The notes under the pieces were generated by a model. The model did not search any database. It worked only from the letters and a program-made list of their open reading frames with translations, and was not told where the DNA came from. A DNA stretch of 64,000 nt from NCBI GenBank assembly GCA_023376005.1, contig CM042145.1, forward strand, positions 58,240,414 through 58,304,413. The letters run 5' to 3'. The stretch is from Doryteuthis pealeii (taxonomy: Eukaryota > Mollusca > Cephalopoda > Myopsida > Loliginidae). Position numbers and translations under genes: made by a program. Numbering within the stretch: the stretch's first letter is position 1; each line of letters starts with the position of its first letter. Below are positions 22,110 to 33,950 of this stretch, in pieces.

Positions 22110-22674
22110 TGGTTAATCATTTTATGTTTGCATTTTCATTCAGACATATACACATACATATATATGCACCAACTGCCCTTTTTGTTTATATTCATATAGA
22201 TAAAAGATGTCCATTAATATTTCTTTCTTGTTTCTTGTTAAAGTCAAAGTGCTTTTTTTTCTTATCACCAGATTAGCTCTTTGAACATTTATTTTTAACT
22301 ATAAAAATGGATTAAAAATAAAACTTTTTCTTCTCTAAATCAAATATTTTTTCTCTAGTAACTAAACACTAGATGTATTGATTGCTATGATACTATTTTG
22401 AACATCTGTAACCAAGCAGGAATATCATATTTACTTTCTGCTTTGGACAATTTAATCTACTGTTAACATTTTTTTACTGCCCCAGATTTACACTTGGATT
22501 TTGTCGTTTCTTTGTTCAGTTAAATTTTTTTTGTTCTTTTTTTTTTCTTTTTTAAAAGAACCATTGAACCATGAAGTTACCCGATAAAAGAAGGACCATG
22601 CCAATAATAAAAAGAACCCCCAAAAAACCAACTTTGTCCTCTTTGTCTGTGTGAGACAATGAAAGAGATTATTT

Positions 22675-22985
22675 ATTTATATGTATTTATGAGATGAGAA
22701 TTGATATGAATAATTTTGATATTTCGTACTGTTGTCCTCCTCTTTATTATGTATAAACACAATATTCAGGCCACAGTAACTTTGGACACTGTTCAGATAT
22801 GTTTTTGAATTACCTTAAAATAAGTCCTCTTCAGATGATTTCCCAATTCTAACGTTGAATTTATACTGCTTGGAGCACCCTTGCATAAGTGGTAATGATT
22901 TAAGCTCTGAAACCATGTTTGAATTCTTGGGAATAAAGATGAGGACAACAGTCTAAAATATCAAAATTATTCAAGAGATTATTTG
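22675..22985. mobile_element. Fold-back MITE, family K
   Basis: GTACTGTTGTCCTCCTCTTT at the left is mirrored by AAAGATGAGGACAACAGTCT near the right end. The outer arms carry ATAATTTTGATATTT and its complement. Confidence 0.65.
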
Positions 22986-23460
22986 TATGAATTTTTGAGA
23001 AGAGGCTCGATAATTTGTATTATTTTGATTTATCAGACTGTTGTCCTTATCTTTATATGTTCAATGTTTTGGACAATGAACATTTTTGATTTTGACAAGA
23101 AACACCATTTGTTTTGTTTGTTTTATGCCATATCAACCCTTTTTGAGTCATTTAATATCGAAACTAGTCGGTTTGATAAAAGTCTGTTTCAAATTCTTAC
23201 TATCTTCAAATTGGTAAAAATAATTTTCATTAACTTCATTTGGTTTGGTTCGGTTCAGTTTGGTTTGTTTAATGTTATGATAACCTTGTGGGTTATTTAA
23301 TGCCAAAAACTGTTAGTATTAGATAAAAGTTGTTTTACAGGTGTATTATTGTAGATGTCATATTGGCTGAAATGTTGTGTATATAACAATCAAGATGAGG
23401 ACAACAGTCTGAAAAATTCAAATAGTACAAAATGAGAGAGATATTTATTCATAGGCAAGT
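22985..23460. mobile_element. Fold-back MITE, family K, second copy
   Basis: CAGACTGTTGTCCTTATCTT at about 23036 and AAGATGAGGACAACAGTCTG at about 23393 are inverted. It adjoins the previous copy, so two family K units lie side by side. Confidence 0.6.
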
Positions 23461-23689
23461 GCTTTTTTGTATAAGTTAAAAAGTTTGGAGTTTGATTTAA
23501 ATATTTTTATCAGGTTTGGCATTGTTTTTACATTAGCTTTTTAATTTGAGATATAACTTTTAATTATCATATACGACACCTGGGCAAAAATCATGGAATT
23601 AGTCCACTTACAAAATGTTCACTTGTTTTTCTTTTCAATTAGCTGTAGATAACCTAATAACAGATAAGACACGAAATATTTTTTATTTA

Positions 23690-26680
23690 GTAGCATTTTG
23701 GCTTCATAAAAATAAATACCTTATACAAACTAGATTGAATTATTCACATTAATGTATAATTTTTTTTTTAGTAGCATTTCTGGCTTCTAAAAATAAATAC
23801 CTTATACAAACTAGATTGAATTATTCAATTAATTATAATTTTATTTAGGCTTCATAAAAATAAATACCTTATACAAACTAGATTGAATTATTCACATTAA
23901 TGGTATAATTTTTTATTTAGTAGCATTTCTGGCTTCATAAAAATAAATACCTTATACAAACTAGATTGAATTATTCACATTAATGTATAATTTTTTATTT
24001 AGTAGCATTTCTGGCTTCATAAAAATAAATACCTTATACAAACTAGATTGAATTATTCACATTAATGGTATAATTTTTTTTATTTAGTAGCATTTCTGGC
24101 TTCATAAAATAAATACCTTATACAAACTAGATTGTATTATTCACATTAATGGTATAATTTTTTATTTAGTAGCATTTCTGGCTTCATAAAAATAAATACC
24201 TTATACAAACTAGATTTATTATTCACATTAATGGTATAATTTTTATTTAGTAGCATTTCTGGCTTCATAAAAATAAATACCTTATACAAACTAGATTGAA
24301 TTATTCACATTAATGGTATAATTTTTTTTAGTAGCATTTCTGGCTTCATAAAAATAAATACCTTATACAAACTAGATTGAATTATTCACATTAATGGTAT
24401 AATTTTTTATTTAGTAGCATTTCTGGCTTCATAAAAATAAATACCTTATACAAACTAGATTATTATTCACATTAATATAATTTTTTTATTTAGTAGCATT
24501 TCTGGCTTCATAAAATAAATACCTTATACAAACTAGATTGTATTATTCACATTAATGGTATAATTTTTTTATTTAGTAGCATTTCTGGCTTCATAAAAAT
24601 AAATACCTTATACAAACTAGATTGAATTATTCACATTAATGGTATAATTTTTTTAGTAGCATTTCTGGCTTCATAAAAATAAATACCTTATACAAACTAG
24701 ATTGAATTATTCACATTAATGGTATAATTTTTTTTTTAGCATTTCTGGCTTCATAAAAATAAATACCTTATACAAACTAGATTGTATTCACATTAATGGT
24801 ATAATTTTTTTATTTAGTAGCATTTCTGGCTTCATAAAAATAAATACCTTATACAAACTAGATTGTATTATTCACATTAATGGTATAATTTTTTTTTATT
24901 TAGTAGCATTTCTGGCTAGTAGCATTTCTGGCTTCATAAAAATAAATACCTTATACAAACTAGATTGAATTATTCACATTAATGGTATAATTTTTTTAGT
25001 AGCATTTCTGGCTTCATAAAAATAAATACCTTATACAAACTAGATTGAATTATTCACATTAATGGTATAATTTTTTATTTAGTAGCATTTCTGGCTTCAT
25101 AAAAATAAATACCTTATACAAACTAGATTGAATTATTCACATTAATGGTATAATTTTTTTATTTAGTAGCATTTCTGGCTTCATAAAAATAAATACCTTA
25201 TACAAACTAGATTGTATTATTCACATTAATGGTATAATTTTTTTATTTAGTAGCATTTCTGGCTTCATAAAAATAAATACCTTATACAAACTAGATTGTA
25301 TTATTCACATTAATGGTATAATTTTTTATTTAGTAGCATTTCTGGCTTCATAAAAATAAATACCTTATACAAACTAGATTGAATTATTCACATTAATGGT
25401 ATAATTTTTTAGTAGCATTTCTGGCTTCATAAAAATAAATACCTTATACAAACTAGATTGAATTATTCACATTAATGGTATAATTTTTTATTTAGTAGCA
25501 TTTCTGGCTTCATAAAAATAAATACCTTATACAAACTAGATTGAATTATTCACATTAATGGTATAATTTTTTTATTTAGTAGCATTTCTGGCTTCATAAA
25601 AATAAATACCTTATACAAACTAGATTGTATTATTCACATTAATGGTATAATTTTTTATTTAGTAGCATTTCTGGCTCATAAAAATAAATACCTTATACAA
25701 ACTAATTATTCACATTAATGGTATAATTTTTTATTTAGTAGCATTTCTGGCTTCATAAAAAAAATACCTTATACAAACTAGATTGAATTATTCACATTAA
25801 TGGTATAATTTTTTTAGTAGCATTTCTGGCTTCATAAAATAAATACCTTATACAAACTGAATTATTCACATTAATGGTATAATTTTTTATTTAGTAGCAT
25901 TTCTGGCTTCATAAAAATAAATACCTTATACAAACTAGATTGAATTATTCACATTAATGGTATAATTTTTTTATTTAGTAGCATTTCTGGCTTCATAAAA
26001 ATAAATACCTTATACAAACTAGATTGTATTATTCACATTAATGGTATAATTTTTTTTATTTAGTAGCATTTCTGGCTTCATAAAAATAAATACCTTATAC
26101 AAACTAGATTGTATTATTCACATTAATGGTATAATTTTTTATTTAGTAGCATTTCTGGCTTCATAAAAATAAATACCTTATACAAACTAGATTGAATTAT
26201 TCACATTAATGGTATAATTTTTTTAGTAGCATTTCTGGCTTCATAAAAATAAATACCTTATACAAACTAGATTGAATTATTCACATTAATGGTATAATTT
26301 TTTATTTAGTAGCATTTCTGGCTTCATAAAAATAAATACCTTATACAAACTAGATTGAATTATTCACATTAATGGTATAATTTTTATTTAGTAGCATTTC
26401 TGGCTTCATAAAAATAAATACCTTATACAAACTAGATTGTATTATTCACATTAATGGTATAATTTTTTTATTTAGTAGCATTTCTGGCTTCATAAAAATA
26501 AATACCTTATTTCACTAGTAGCATTCTGGCTCATAAAAAAAATACCTTATACAACTAGATTGAATTATTCACATTAATGGTATAATTTTTTTTATTTAGT
26601 AGCATTTCTGGCTTCATAAAAATGAATACCTTATACAAACTAGATTGTATTATTCACATTAATGGTATAATTTTTTCTTG
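23690..26680. repeat. Satellite array, about 37 monomers of about 79 bp
   Basis: The monomer carries TAGTAGCATTTCTGGCTTCA, AAATAAATACCTTATACAAA and ATTATTCACATTAATGGTAT. I counted 37 occurrences of ACCTTAT in step. Monomers differ in a diagnostic base (GATTGAATTATTC or GATTGTATTATTC) and in the junction (long TTTATTTAGTAGC or short TTTTAGTAGC). From about 24930 to 26480 the order short-A, A, A, T, T recurs about four times, a higher-order period of about 400-415 bp. Occasional units are internally deleted. The array lies inside intron 1. Confidence 0.95.
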
Positions 26681-26734
26681 AATGAATCAGAGGAAAATAT
26701 GGAATAATCCAACTTTAATGATCTAATGGTGAAA

Positions 26735-26965
26735 TTTCAATTTTGGAACTCTGAGGAGTGTGGAGTACTTCTTTATTGCCATTACTCCCAGGTCCACTCT
26801 GACACCCGGAGTGGCAGTACCAGTTAGGGTCCCATCTATGGGTTAAATAGAAAAAACGAGTTTAAAAAATTTGTTTAGAAAAAATTAAGTTTGAAAAAAA
26901 CAAAACATCTTTGGCATAAAATAACCCAACAAGGGTTGACATGCTATAAAATCCAACCAACCAGC
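26735..26965 (+). repeat. Family A repeat, 3' half
   Basis: CTCTGAGGAGTGTGGAGTAC, CATTACTCCCAGGTCCACTC, GTTAGGGTCCCATCTATGGG and AACAAGGGTTGACATGC follow in family order. Confidence 0.8.
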
Positions 26966-27039
26966 CAACTTTAGTTATGGATTTTATTAACCCAAAAATT
27001 AGAATCAATACTTAGTTGCCCCCCCCCCATCTTTTTTGA

Positions 27040-27245
27040 CAGCCTTAATCATTGTCATCATCATCGTTGACAGCACAGATTGTCATCTATCTTTATCTGC
27101 CATCGCCCCTGGAAGGTCTTCCACATGGCATCCACAATCCACATGGAGGTGATTAATGTATTTTTTTTTTTTTTTGTGGGATGCTGCTTCCAGGATATAT
27201 TCAAGACAGCATGCAGCCTTGTGTAGTTGTCATCTACCTTTCTTT
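27040..27245 (-). repeat. Degenerate LINE 3' fragment
   Basis: The minus strand contains TRLHAVL-like coding and a CATCATCATC stretch, aligned with the 3' part of the LINE at 16516-17036. Confidence 0.5.
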
Positions 27246-27779
27246 TTTTTTTTTTTTTTTTGTTCGAAGTGTTTCCTTAGTGTCCGACAGATTCCAGTAA
27301 TTCAAAGCAATATTCTTTAATAAAGTGGTTCTAACTTTCCTGAATGGTATTTAATAAATCTGTAAAGATTTGTATAGACTGATCAGAATTCAATCTGCTT
27401 CTCAGAATCCAAACTTGGTAGGTAGTTTAAATAGCAGGTTGGGCTATTTTACTATATGGCATATTCAAGTCTAATTCCAGGATTCTGATTGGCTGGTGGT
27501 TTTAGTGTGGATATTTTAATTCATATATACTGAACACTTGACCATTTTCTGTCAGTTGTTACAGAGTCTATTCGGTTACGCTCTCTTTTTGTTTTATCTC
27601 ATGACTGGATGCTAGTCACAGCCTTTTTGTGAAAGTGAGTATGATGTTCAGTCTACAAGATCTTTTTTGGACGATGGAGCCATCTCATCAACCCTTTTTT
27701 TTTTATCTAAAAAAAAATTTCTTTTTTTAAAACTTTCCACCATAAATTTTCATTATATATTATGGAATAAGTATTTTCG
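27246..27779. other. No recognised feature
   Basis: Poly(T) tracts and unassigned sequence. Confidence 0.4.
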
Positions 27780-27832
27780 TATTTCTCTGAATTTTTTAGA
27801 TGAGGCTTGATAATTTGGATTATTCTGTACAA
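27780..27832. repeat. Family K MITE fragment
   Basis: TAGATGAGGCTTGATAATTT followed by GGATTATTC, the outer end of family K, also seen at 53100. Confidence 0.6.
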
Positions 27833-28257
27833 TTATGTGGACACATCAAACGACAAATCAGAGAGGTTGCATATGAAAAAACTTGGACATAGTTAAGAGG
27901 AAATCTCAAGAGAGAAATGCTAATAATTGCTGCATAAAATAATAATAATAAGAAGAAGAATGTAGAAAAAATGAAGCACTAGAAAATAGCATTCAAAAGA
28001 TGATGATAATAATAATAATAATAATAATAATCAAAAGAGAAACTGAATCATTAATAATTGCTGCACAAAATAATGCCATAAGAACAAATTATATCAAAGC
28101 AGAAATTGATAAGACCCAACAAAAAAGTAAATGTAGACTGTGCGGTGACAGAGATGAGACTTTAAACCATGTATTAAGTGAATGTAGCAAACTAGCACAA
28201 CGGGAATACAAAACTAGGCATGAAGATGAGGACAATACAAAGTATATTAGTGCATAA
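27833..28257 (+). repeat. LINE C-terminus with CCHC-like knuckle
   Basis: The frame from 27999 reads KRETESLIIAAQNNAIRTNY and then CRLCGDRDETLNHVLSEC, a C-x2-C...H-x4-C pattern found at the end of several LINE Pol proteins. A shorter degenerate duplicate of the ETESLIIAA region precedes it (27880-27940), and (ATA)n runs separate them. Truncated, not functional. Confidence 0.65.
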
Positions 28258-28654
28258 ATCGACTCTTGATTATAATCAGGAAATCATTAATTTTTTAAAG
28301 CCAAAGCTGTAGCCATGTTAATGCTACTGTATAGCTGCATCACTTAAAGCAGTGAAGAGAATAGTGAGAAGATTGACCATTGTCCAAAGAATAATGTGAA
28401 GATAGGAGATGGCTATCCATCAAGAAGTTCCTTATTCAGTTATCAAAATCTATTTTACAAGAAGTCAACCCTACTAACCACATGTCTCTATCAACAAACG
28501 GCCTTGATTAGTCAGTCAAGTAACTTTGGAATTTTTATCAGTTTATCATTTGACCTCCTGGAATTTGTTACTGCCCTTTTAATAGTTAAAAAAAATAACT
28601 TCTTAAACAACCACACAATAAATGTAATATTAGAGTGAATCAAAAATCTATATA
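28258..28654. other. No recognised feature
   Basis: A short open frame (28396-28638) has no family resemblance. Confidence 0.35.
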
Positions 28655-29062
28655 CTGGTGTTCCTACAAAATACAACCGTTATCATCTTGTAACACCCTC
28701 TGGTTAAAAAATGAGACCATCCAAATGAGTGTTGTCACCTTAGCTAAATAATAGACCCTTTATGTGTTTATTATACGGAAAGAAAGGGAAGAAAAGGGAC
28801 ATGCTACACAGAAAAAATATAAGCAAGAAAGAAAGAGAGTAGAGGAAAGAAAGAGAGTGGGGGTAAGCACGCAGAAGCGATAATGCTAATCTGTTTCAAT
28901 TGAACATAATGAAAAAATGAAAAGAAAGAAAAAAAAAAAGGATTGAGAGAGAGAGAGTTAAATCAAGATTATTATACATTTTTTTTCAATAGCTCTTAAG
29001 TAATCATATCAAATGTTGTAATAATTAAATTATCATACTGTGGTATATCCCCAGGTCCTGCT
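28655..29062 (+). repeat. Family F dispersed repeat
   Basis: AAAAATGAGACCATCCAAAT at the start, purine-rich centre, then GAGAGTTAAATCAAGATTAT and ATCATACTGTGGTATATCC; inverse of 17815-18275. Confidence 0.7.
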
Positions 29063-29329
29063 AGTTTACATAATATTTTGGTAATATGAAGCATAATTTG
29101 TCAGCTCCAGCTGCTTTTGCTGAGGTTGTGAAAGAGATGAACCACACTGAACTATGAAATGCAGAGCTCGCCTGATAATCTCTGAGTATCACTTGCTGGA
29201 TATGCCTCTATGGCTTGGAGCACGACCACAGAATCCATGAGTGACCAAATTTCTTGAACTATCTGGATATTGTACTCTTTTGGACTACCCTGTACTAAGG
29301 GACAGTATTCTGGGTCACAATGTTGCCTT

Positions 29330-30010
29330 CAAATGCTTGTTTTTAAGGCAGAAAGAGGCAATGGCCTCTATGGGAACTTGGGTAAAACAAACATCATGTG
29401 TCTTAAATAAGATGGAGACATCTTTGTACTGGATGGTAAGCCTCTCAAATTAGTAGACGAGTTCACATACCGAGATATTAATATATGATCTACAGAAAGT
29501 GATGTCAATATGCACAGAGGAAAGGCATGGACTGCTCTGGACAGATTACCTTGGTAGTAATATCTCATCTACAGAAAGTGATGTCAATATGCACAGAGAA
29601 AAGGCATGGACTGCTATGGACAGATTACCTTGGTAGTAATATCTCATCTACAGAAAGTGATGTCAATATGCACAGAGAAAAGGCATGGACTGCTATAGAC
29701 AGATTACCTTGGTAGTAATATCTCATCTACAGAAAGTGATGTCAATATGCACAGAGAAAAGGCATGGACTGCTATAGACAGGTTATCACATATGGAAATC
29801 TGATCTCTCTCTCTGATAAGATAAAGTTAGAATTCTTCTTTGTTGATATATAGTGTTGTTCAACCTCTCAAATTAGTAGACCTGTTCATATACCTTGGTA
29901 ATAATATCTCATCTACAGAAAGTGATGTCAATATGCATAGGAAAGGCATGGGCTGCTATTATCACTTATATGGAAATCTGATCTCTCTCTCTCTCTCTCT
30001 GATAAGATAA
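29330..30010 (+). repeat. LINE reverse-transcriptase fragment with internal tandem duplication
   Basis: Translations include LDGKPLKLVDEFTY and GSNISSTESDVNMH followed by KAWTAIDRL, the palm-to-thumb region of the same LINE type as 16516-17036. A unit of about 87 bp (ATCTCATCTACAGAAAGTGA...) is repeated about four times between 29490 and 29790, then once more at about 29875. Stops and shifts show a dead copy. Confidence 0.7.
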
Positions 30011-30239
30011 TGATAGAATTTTTTGTTTGTTTATATACAGTGTTCTTCAAAAATAAGTAGACCCTTAACAATGTTTTTTATAAAAAATTAATTGTCTTCT
30101 GAAATAAAGATATAAGGATATCATTATTTCTAGTGGAACATTATACAATGAAAACAGATAATATGTTATTTATTGTCAAATTGTACAGTTTTGATATTCT
30201 ATAAAGAAAAAGAAAATTGCATGAGAAGGTGTATTCATT

Positions 30240-30470
30240 TTTGATGTAGCTCGGTCAGTAGAACACCCACCATGGAATCGCAAGGTTCCTGGTTCGATAC
30301 TGGTCACTGCCAACTAAGCGTATGAGTAGCACAGATTGGGTAATCTGATCTATGCGGTAAAGTGGGGAGCTGACGCTAGGTGTGGCACTTCACCTCAGCA
30401 AAAACAATCCACTTGTTCTTGTGCTAATGAAGAGGGGATAGACTTCCTTGCAGTGACATTTTGATATGAT
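30240..30470 (+). repeat. tRNA-derived SINE (family S), copy 1
   Basis: The head has a tRNA-like A box (GTAGCTCGGTCAGTAGAAC) and B box (GGTTCGATACT). The body carries AAAGTGGGGAGCTGAC and AGGGGATAGACTTCC. Confidence 0.75.
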
Positions 30471-30532
30471 GACCATTTATGGAGATGAGGCTGAAGTTGT
30501 CATCAATATCTCATAACATACAAGAGAATATA

Positions 30533-31030
30533 TCTTATTATAATAGAGTTTCAGTGTCCGTTGTCTGTAATTGAAACTATGTCACTGCTTATGTCACAAT
30601 ACCCTCAAAATGTTTATCAATGAGTATTTAATTTATAGTCAAAATCATTAATACATAGAATAAATCTTATTTATTAACGAGGTCTCTATAAAAATCTGAG
30701 TTAGATTTGCCTCAAAACAGCCTTTATTATTAGTGTGTTTAAAATCCTGCAGTGTGTTTTATTTATTACTAAGAAATAAAGGTTTACATGATATATGGTA
30801 TGGTTAATTTGCATACTGGTTTTAACAAAACCGGATTTAATAAATGATTACTTGGTGTTATTGATCTCTAATATTATTGTCTTTCTTCAATGTATTAAAA
30901 TCAATCCTATGAATGATTTTATATAGAAACTAATTAAAATATAATTAAAAATAAGTGTAATCTTTTTATATGCGTTCTTATTGAATTTTGTTAGTGTTAC
31001 TAATTTAATATATTTGATTACATTAAAATT
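30533..31030 (+). mobile_element. Helitron-like element, long family, 3'-truncated
   Basis: Starts TCTTATTATAATAGAGTTTC after an A; the interior matches the long family up to the point where family A begins at 31033. Confidence 0.75.
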
Positions 31031-31032
31031 TA

Positions 31033-31595
31033 ACCGCCCTATCGGCTGGGGCGTTAGAATGCACCGACTGCACCTCTGCAGAGGGGTAAGACTCCCCCAA
31101 TGGGACCAGCTGTTGGCCGTGGGTGGCGACCCGTGATGCTTAAGGATAGAACCCAGGTGGATGAGCAGTCCCTGACTTGCAATACTCCACTTTGGCCCTA
31201 TCTTGGGCTAGATCAATCGGCTGGTCACGTCAGGCCCTAGCACCTATATGATTTTCCCGAACCTATTGCTCTTATGGCAACCCCCAACCCCTTTTTATCA
31301 TATGGGTGCTAGAAGGCGGTGACTGAGGGTCTACATGTCCTGGGAATGATGTTAAACTCTATCTGATGGTGAGGTTCCAATTTTGGAGGTTTGGGGAATG
31401 TGGAGCACCCCTTCATCACCATTGCTCCTTGGTCTACCCGGAGTGGTAGTACCTGTTAGGGTCCCATCTATGGGTTAAATAGAAAAACATGAGTTGATAA
31501 ACAAAATTGTATTATGCATTAAGAATGAATTTATTTCACAACTTTGTTGGCATTAAATGACCCACCAAGGTTGATGTGCCATAAAACAAAACAAA
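31033..31595 (+). repeat. Family A repeat, full-length representative
   Basis: About 560 bp, non-coding. Order of landmarks: CGGCTGGGGCGTTAGAATG, CACCTCTGCAGAGGGGTAAG, CTGTTGGCCGTGGGTGGCG, CACGTCAGGCCCTAGCACC, TATCATATGGGTGCTAGAAG, AACTCTATCTGATGGTGAGG, TAGGGTCCCATCTATGGGTT, CACCAAGGTTGATGTGCC. No inverted termini, tRNA head or coding frame was found, so the class is open. Confidence 0.8.
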
Positions 31596-31784
31596 CCAAT
31601 TAAAATTTAAATACTTCTGCCTGGATGGTATATATTCTTGCTAGTTCTTGAAACAGAGACTGGCCTTAGAAATTGTGTGAGTAAATTCAGTGGACATTTT
31701 TTCAACTGTTTTTATAGGAACATATCTTGATAAAAAAAAAAGGAATATTTTTAGTATCCAAATGATATTGTGTAACAAGATTAT

Positions 31785-32310
31785 GAAGGTCCTGAGTTGT
31801 GGAAGGACTGCTATAGAAAAGGAGGAAGAAGATATGAGACAAGGTGGAGGCTTTAAAAAAAGGGTGGAGTGATGCACAGTGATTTGACTGGGGCATGACC
31901 CCGAATGAAGAATTGAAAGCCAACCGGAAGTTTTGGGTGTTTACCGGAACCGGAAGTCACGTGGTGACGTGGAACGACGAACAACAAGATCGCTCTCTTT
32001 TTGATTTCTGACAGCGTAGGATTCGGACGGGCCTCTGGTCCCTAGTGGAAGATCACAGTAATTTAACGGTGTCCTCTCTCTCTTTCTCTTTGCCTTTCCT
32101 CCTCTCCTAAAACAACCCACTTGACGAGCCTGAAAATAAAAGCTAAGCCCTGGGGAAGATATATCTCAAGCGTTGTATCTTTTTTATCGACAAGACAACC
32201 GCCGCATAACAAATACCTTTTAGTGCTGTGAATTTGGAGACACGTTGACAAGCCCTGCTATACTACATATATTGCTTTTGGTACTGTGACCATATCGCTA
32301 CGTAAAAATT
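31785..32310 (+). repeat. Family D repeat, possible LTR
   Basis: A co-linear copy lies at 51690-52220. Shared blocks: GAATTGAAAGCCAACCGGAA, GACGGGCCTCTGGTCCCTAG, ACAGTAATTTAACGGTGTCC, CGACAAGACAACCGCCGCAT and GGTACTGTGACCATAT. CpG-richer than surroundings and preceded by a purine-rich tract, which would suit an LTR, but no partner LTR or internal coding is present. Confidence 0.55.
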
Positions 32311-32411
32311 GGGATTTCAATATTGAAATCTAATAATTAGTTGCACAAGCGTATCAATGTGGAACAAGGTTAAACTGTTTCTATTTTCTGTTGTAAGTAA
32401 AAGTTGTCGTC

Positions 32412-32635
32412 GGGGTGGCCTAATATCGGTATCAGCCAGACAGCGAGAAGGTCTATCCCCTTTTCACTAGCGCTAGACCGAGGAGATTATTTTTAGCGTC
32501 TGAGGTGGAGCGCCACACCTACCATCAGCTCCTCACTTTACCGCACAGATCTCTGTGCTACTCATATGCTGAGTTGGCGGGGGCCGGTATCGAACCAGGA
32601 ACCTTGTGATTCCTAGCCGAACGCTCTACCGATAA
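32412..32635 (-). repeat. tRNA-derived SINE (family S), copy 2
   Basis: In the plus sense it reads GGCCTAATATCGGTATCAGC at the tail and GTATCGAACCAGGAACC, CGAACGCTCTACCGA at the inverted tRNA-like head (B and A boxes). Confidence 0.8.
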
Positions 32636-32654
32636 ACAGTTTATATTGTTACAA

Positions 32655-33110
32655 TGAAAACAAATACAGTATAGTCCTTATCTGTCCCTGTTGGGATAGA
32701 CTTGGGTCCAAAAGGGTTATCTTCCCATGCCGCAAGGTTTTTGCCAATAGGTGGTTGGGTATTTAAAGAGCAGCCCGGGAAATTCTCACTCTCTTTCTTT
32801 TGGTCTAGCAACTACTAAACATGGGCTAGATGCTTGGTGTCTCTGTCCATTAAGTGGGGGGCTTTGCCACCCAATTATAAGTACATGACTCACTTATTCT
32901 TCATGAACTTTTTATTACTTCTTTAGGACTTTAGTCCTATCTGTATTGTATTGTTACTTGTCATGTATAATGTCACGTCCATGTGCTCAGACAATAAAGT
33001 CTGTAACTGTTATTATATGTAACTCTTTGTTCGGATTATTTTATGTACATATGTACCTACATTGGAAGGTTACTCTGAGCCTTCTAACATATTATAAGAA
33101 ACCCACATAT
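32655..33110 (+). repeat. Solo LTR-like repeat (family E)
   Basis: Co-linear with 55956-56416: TTGGGATAGA..., TGGGTATTTAAAGAGCAGCC (TATA-like), GTCTCTGTCCATTAAG, and GCTCAGACAATAAAGTCTGT (polyadenylation signal). Promoter-then-poly(A) layout in about 450 bp is that of an LTR. Ends near CTAACA before TATTATAAGAA. Confidence 0.65.
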
Positions 33111-33227
33111 TCTTATAAGAGGTTCTTTTCTGGTAGAAATGTTTACAGCCTTTTTTTTTTTGTCACTCTTCTATTATCTCCCTGTACCGCATCATGGTAT
33201 AATTACTTATGAGGTTGTTTCATTCTC

Positions 33228-33391
33228 AAATGTATTAAAAGCAATCCTATGTATAATTCGATATAAAAATCAATTAAAATAAGTGTAATCTTTTTATATG
33301 CATTCTTATTTAATTTTGTTAGTCTTTCTAATTTAATATAATATTTTATCTAATCAACTTGTGCCCAGTGGGATGCACATATGTTTGCTAG
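33228..33391 (+). mobile_element. Helitron-like 3' end fragment, long family
   Basis: Ends with a hairpin TGTGCCC...GGGATGCACA and then TTTGCTAG before T. Confidence 0.7.
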
Positions 33392-33950
33392 TATCAATCC
33401 CTGCTGACTTTTTCATTTTGATTTATATCTTCAAACATGATCTATCTGTAAAGGTTTTCTAGAAACACAAATATTTGGAAGAAAAGTTGTTGTTTTTTAA
33501 ACTAAAACATTCCATTCACTCCAGACACACTGCATTTAATCTTACTCTCCTGATATGTTTGTGTTTACTCATCACGTAGGTAAATGGGATGGAAAGAAAA
33601 TCTGTGACAGTTCTGCTTGAAGAACTTATTGTGTAAATCTTAAGTAGAAATCTCCAAACTTGACCCCCTTCTTTTTTTCTTTTTTTTCTTTTTTTCTTTT
33701 CTGGATTTGTGAAATTTGATATTTATTTATAGCTCAAAAGTCTCTCCCTCAAGCAATGAAGCCTTAATCCTCTTCAGTGGGATCTCACAAACTTATCCCA
33801 GTATTCTTTCTAGTTTTTATCACAGACTGAAAAGTCCTTTTTAGGGATTACCATCTGCAGCTTTGGCCATAGTCAGAAATCTTAAGTGATTTTAGCTTTG
33901 GGGGGAAAAGCCAGAAATTGCAATTTGGACTATAAGCAAAGTAAATTAAA
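33392..33950. other. No recognised feature
   Basis: Intronic AT-rich sequence with T runs; nothing supportable. Confidence 0.4.

Noticed and set aside
22040..22276. Frame with IYIYIY run
   Set aside because: Translation of the (TA)n microsatellite.
23690..26680. Regular array considered as a CRISPR array
   Set aside because: The whole 79-bp unit is repeated with no unique spacers, monomers vary by small indels, and the context is a eukaryotic intron.
30240..30470. tRNA-like A and B boxes considered as true tRNA genes (also at 32412, 40105, 44969, 55735, 56513, 63231)
   Set aside because: Each is fused to a conserved non-tRNA body, several have target duplications, and the stems do not form a full cloverleaf; they are SINE heads.
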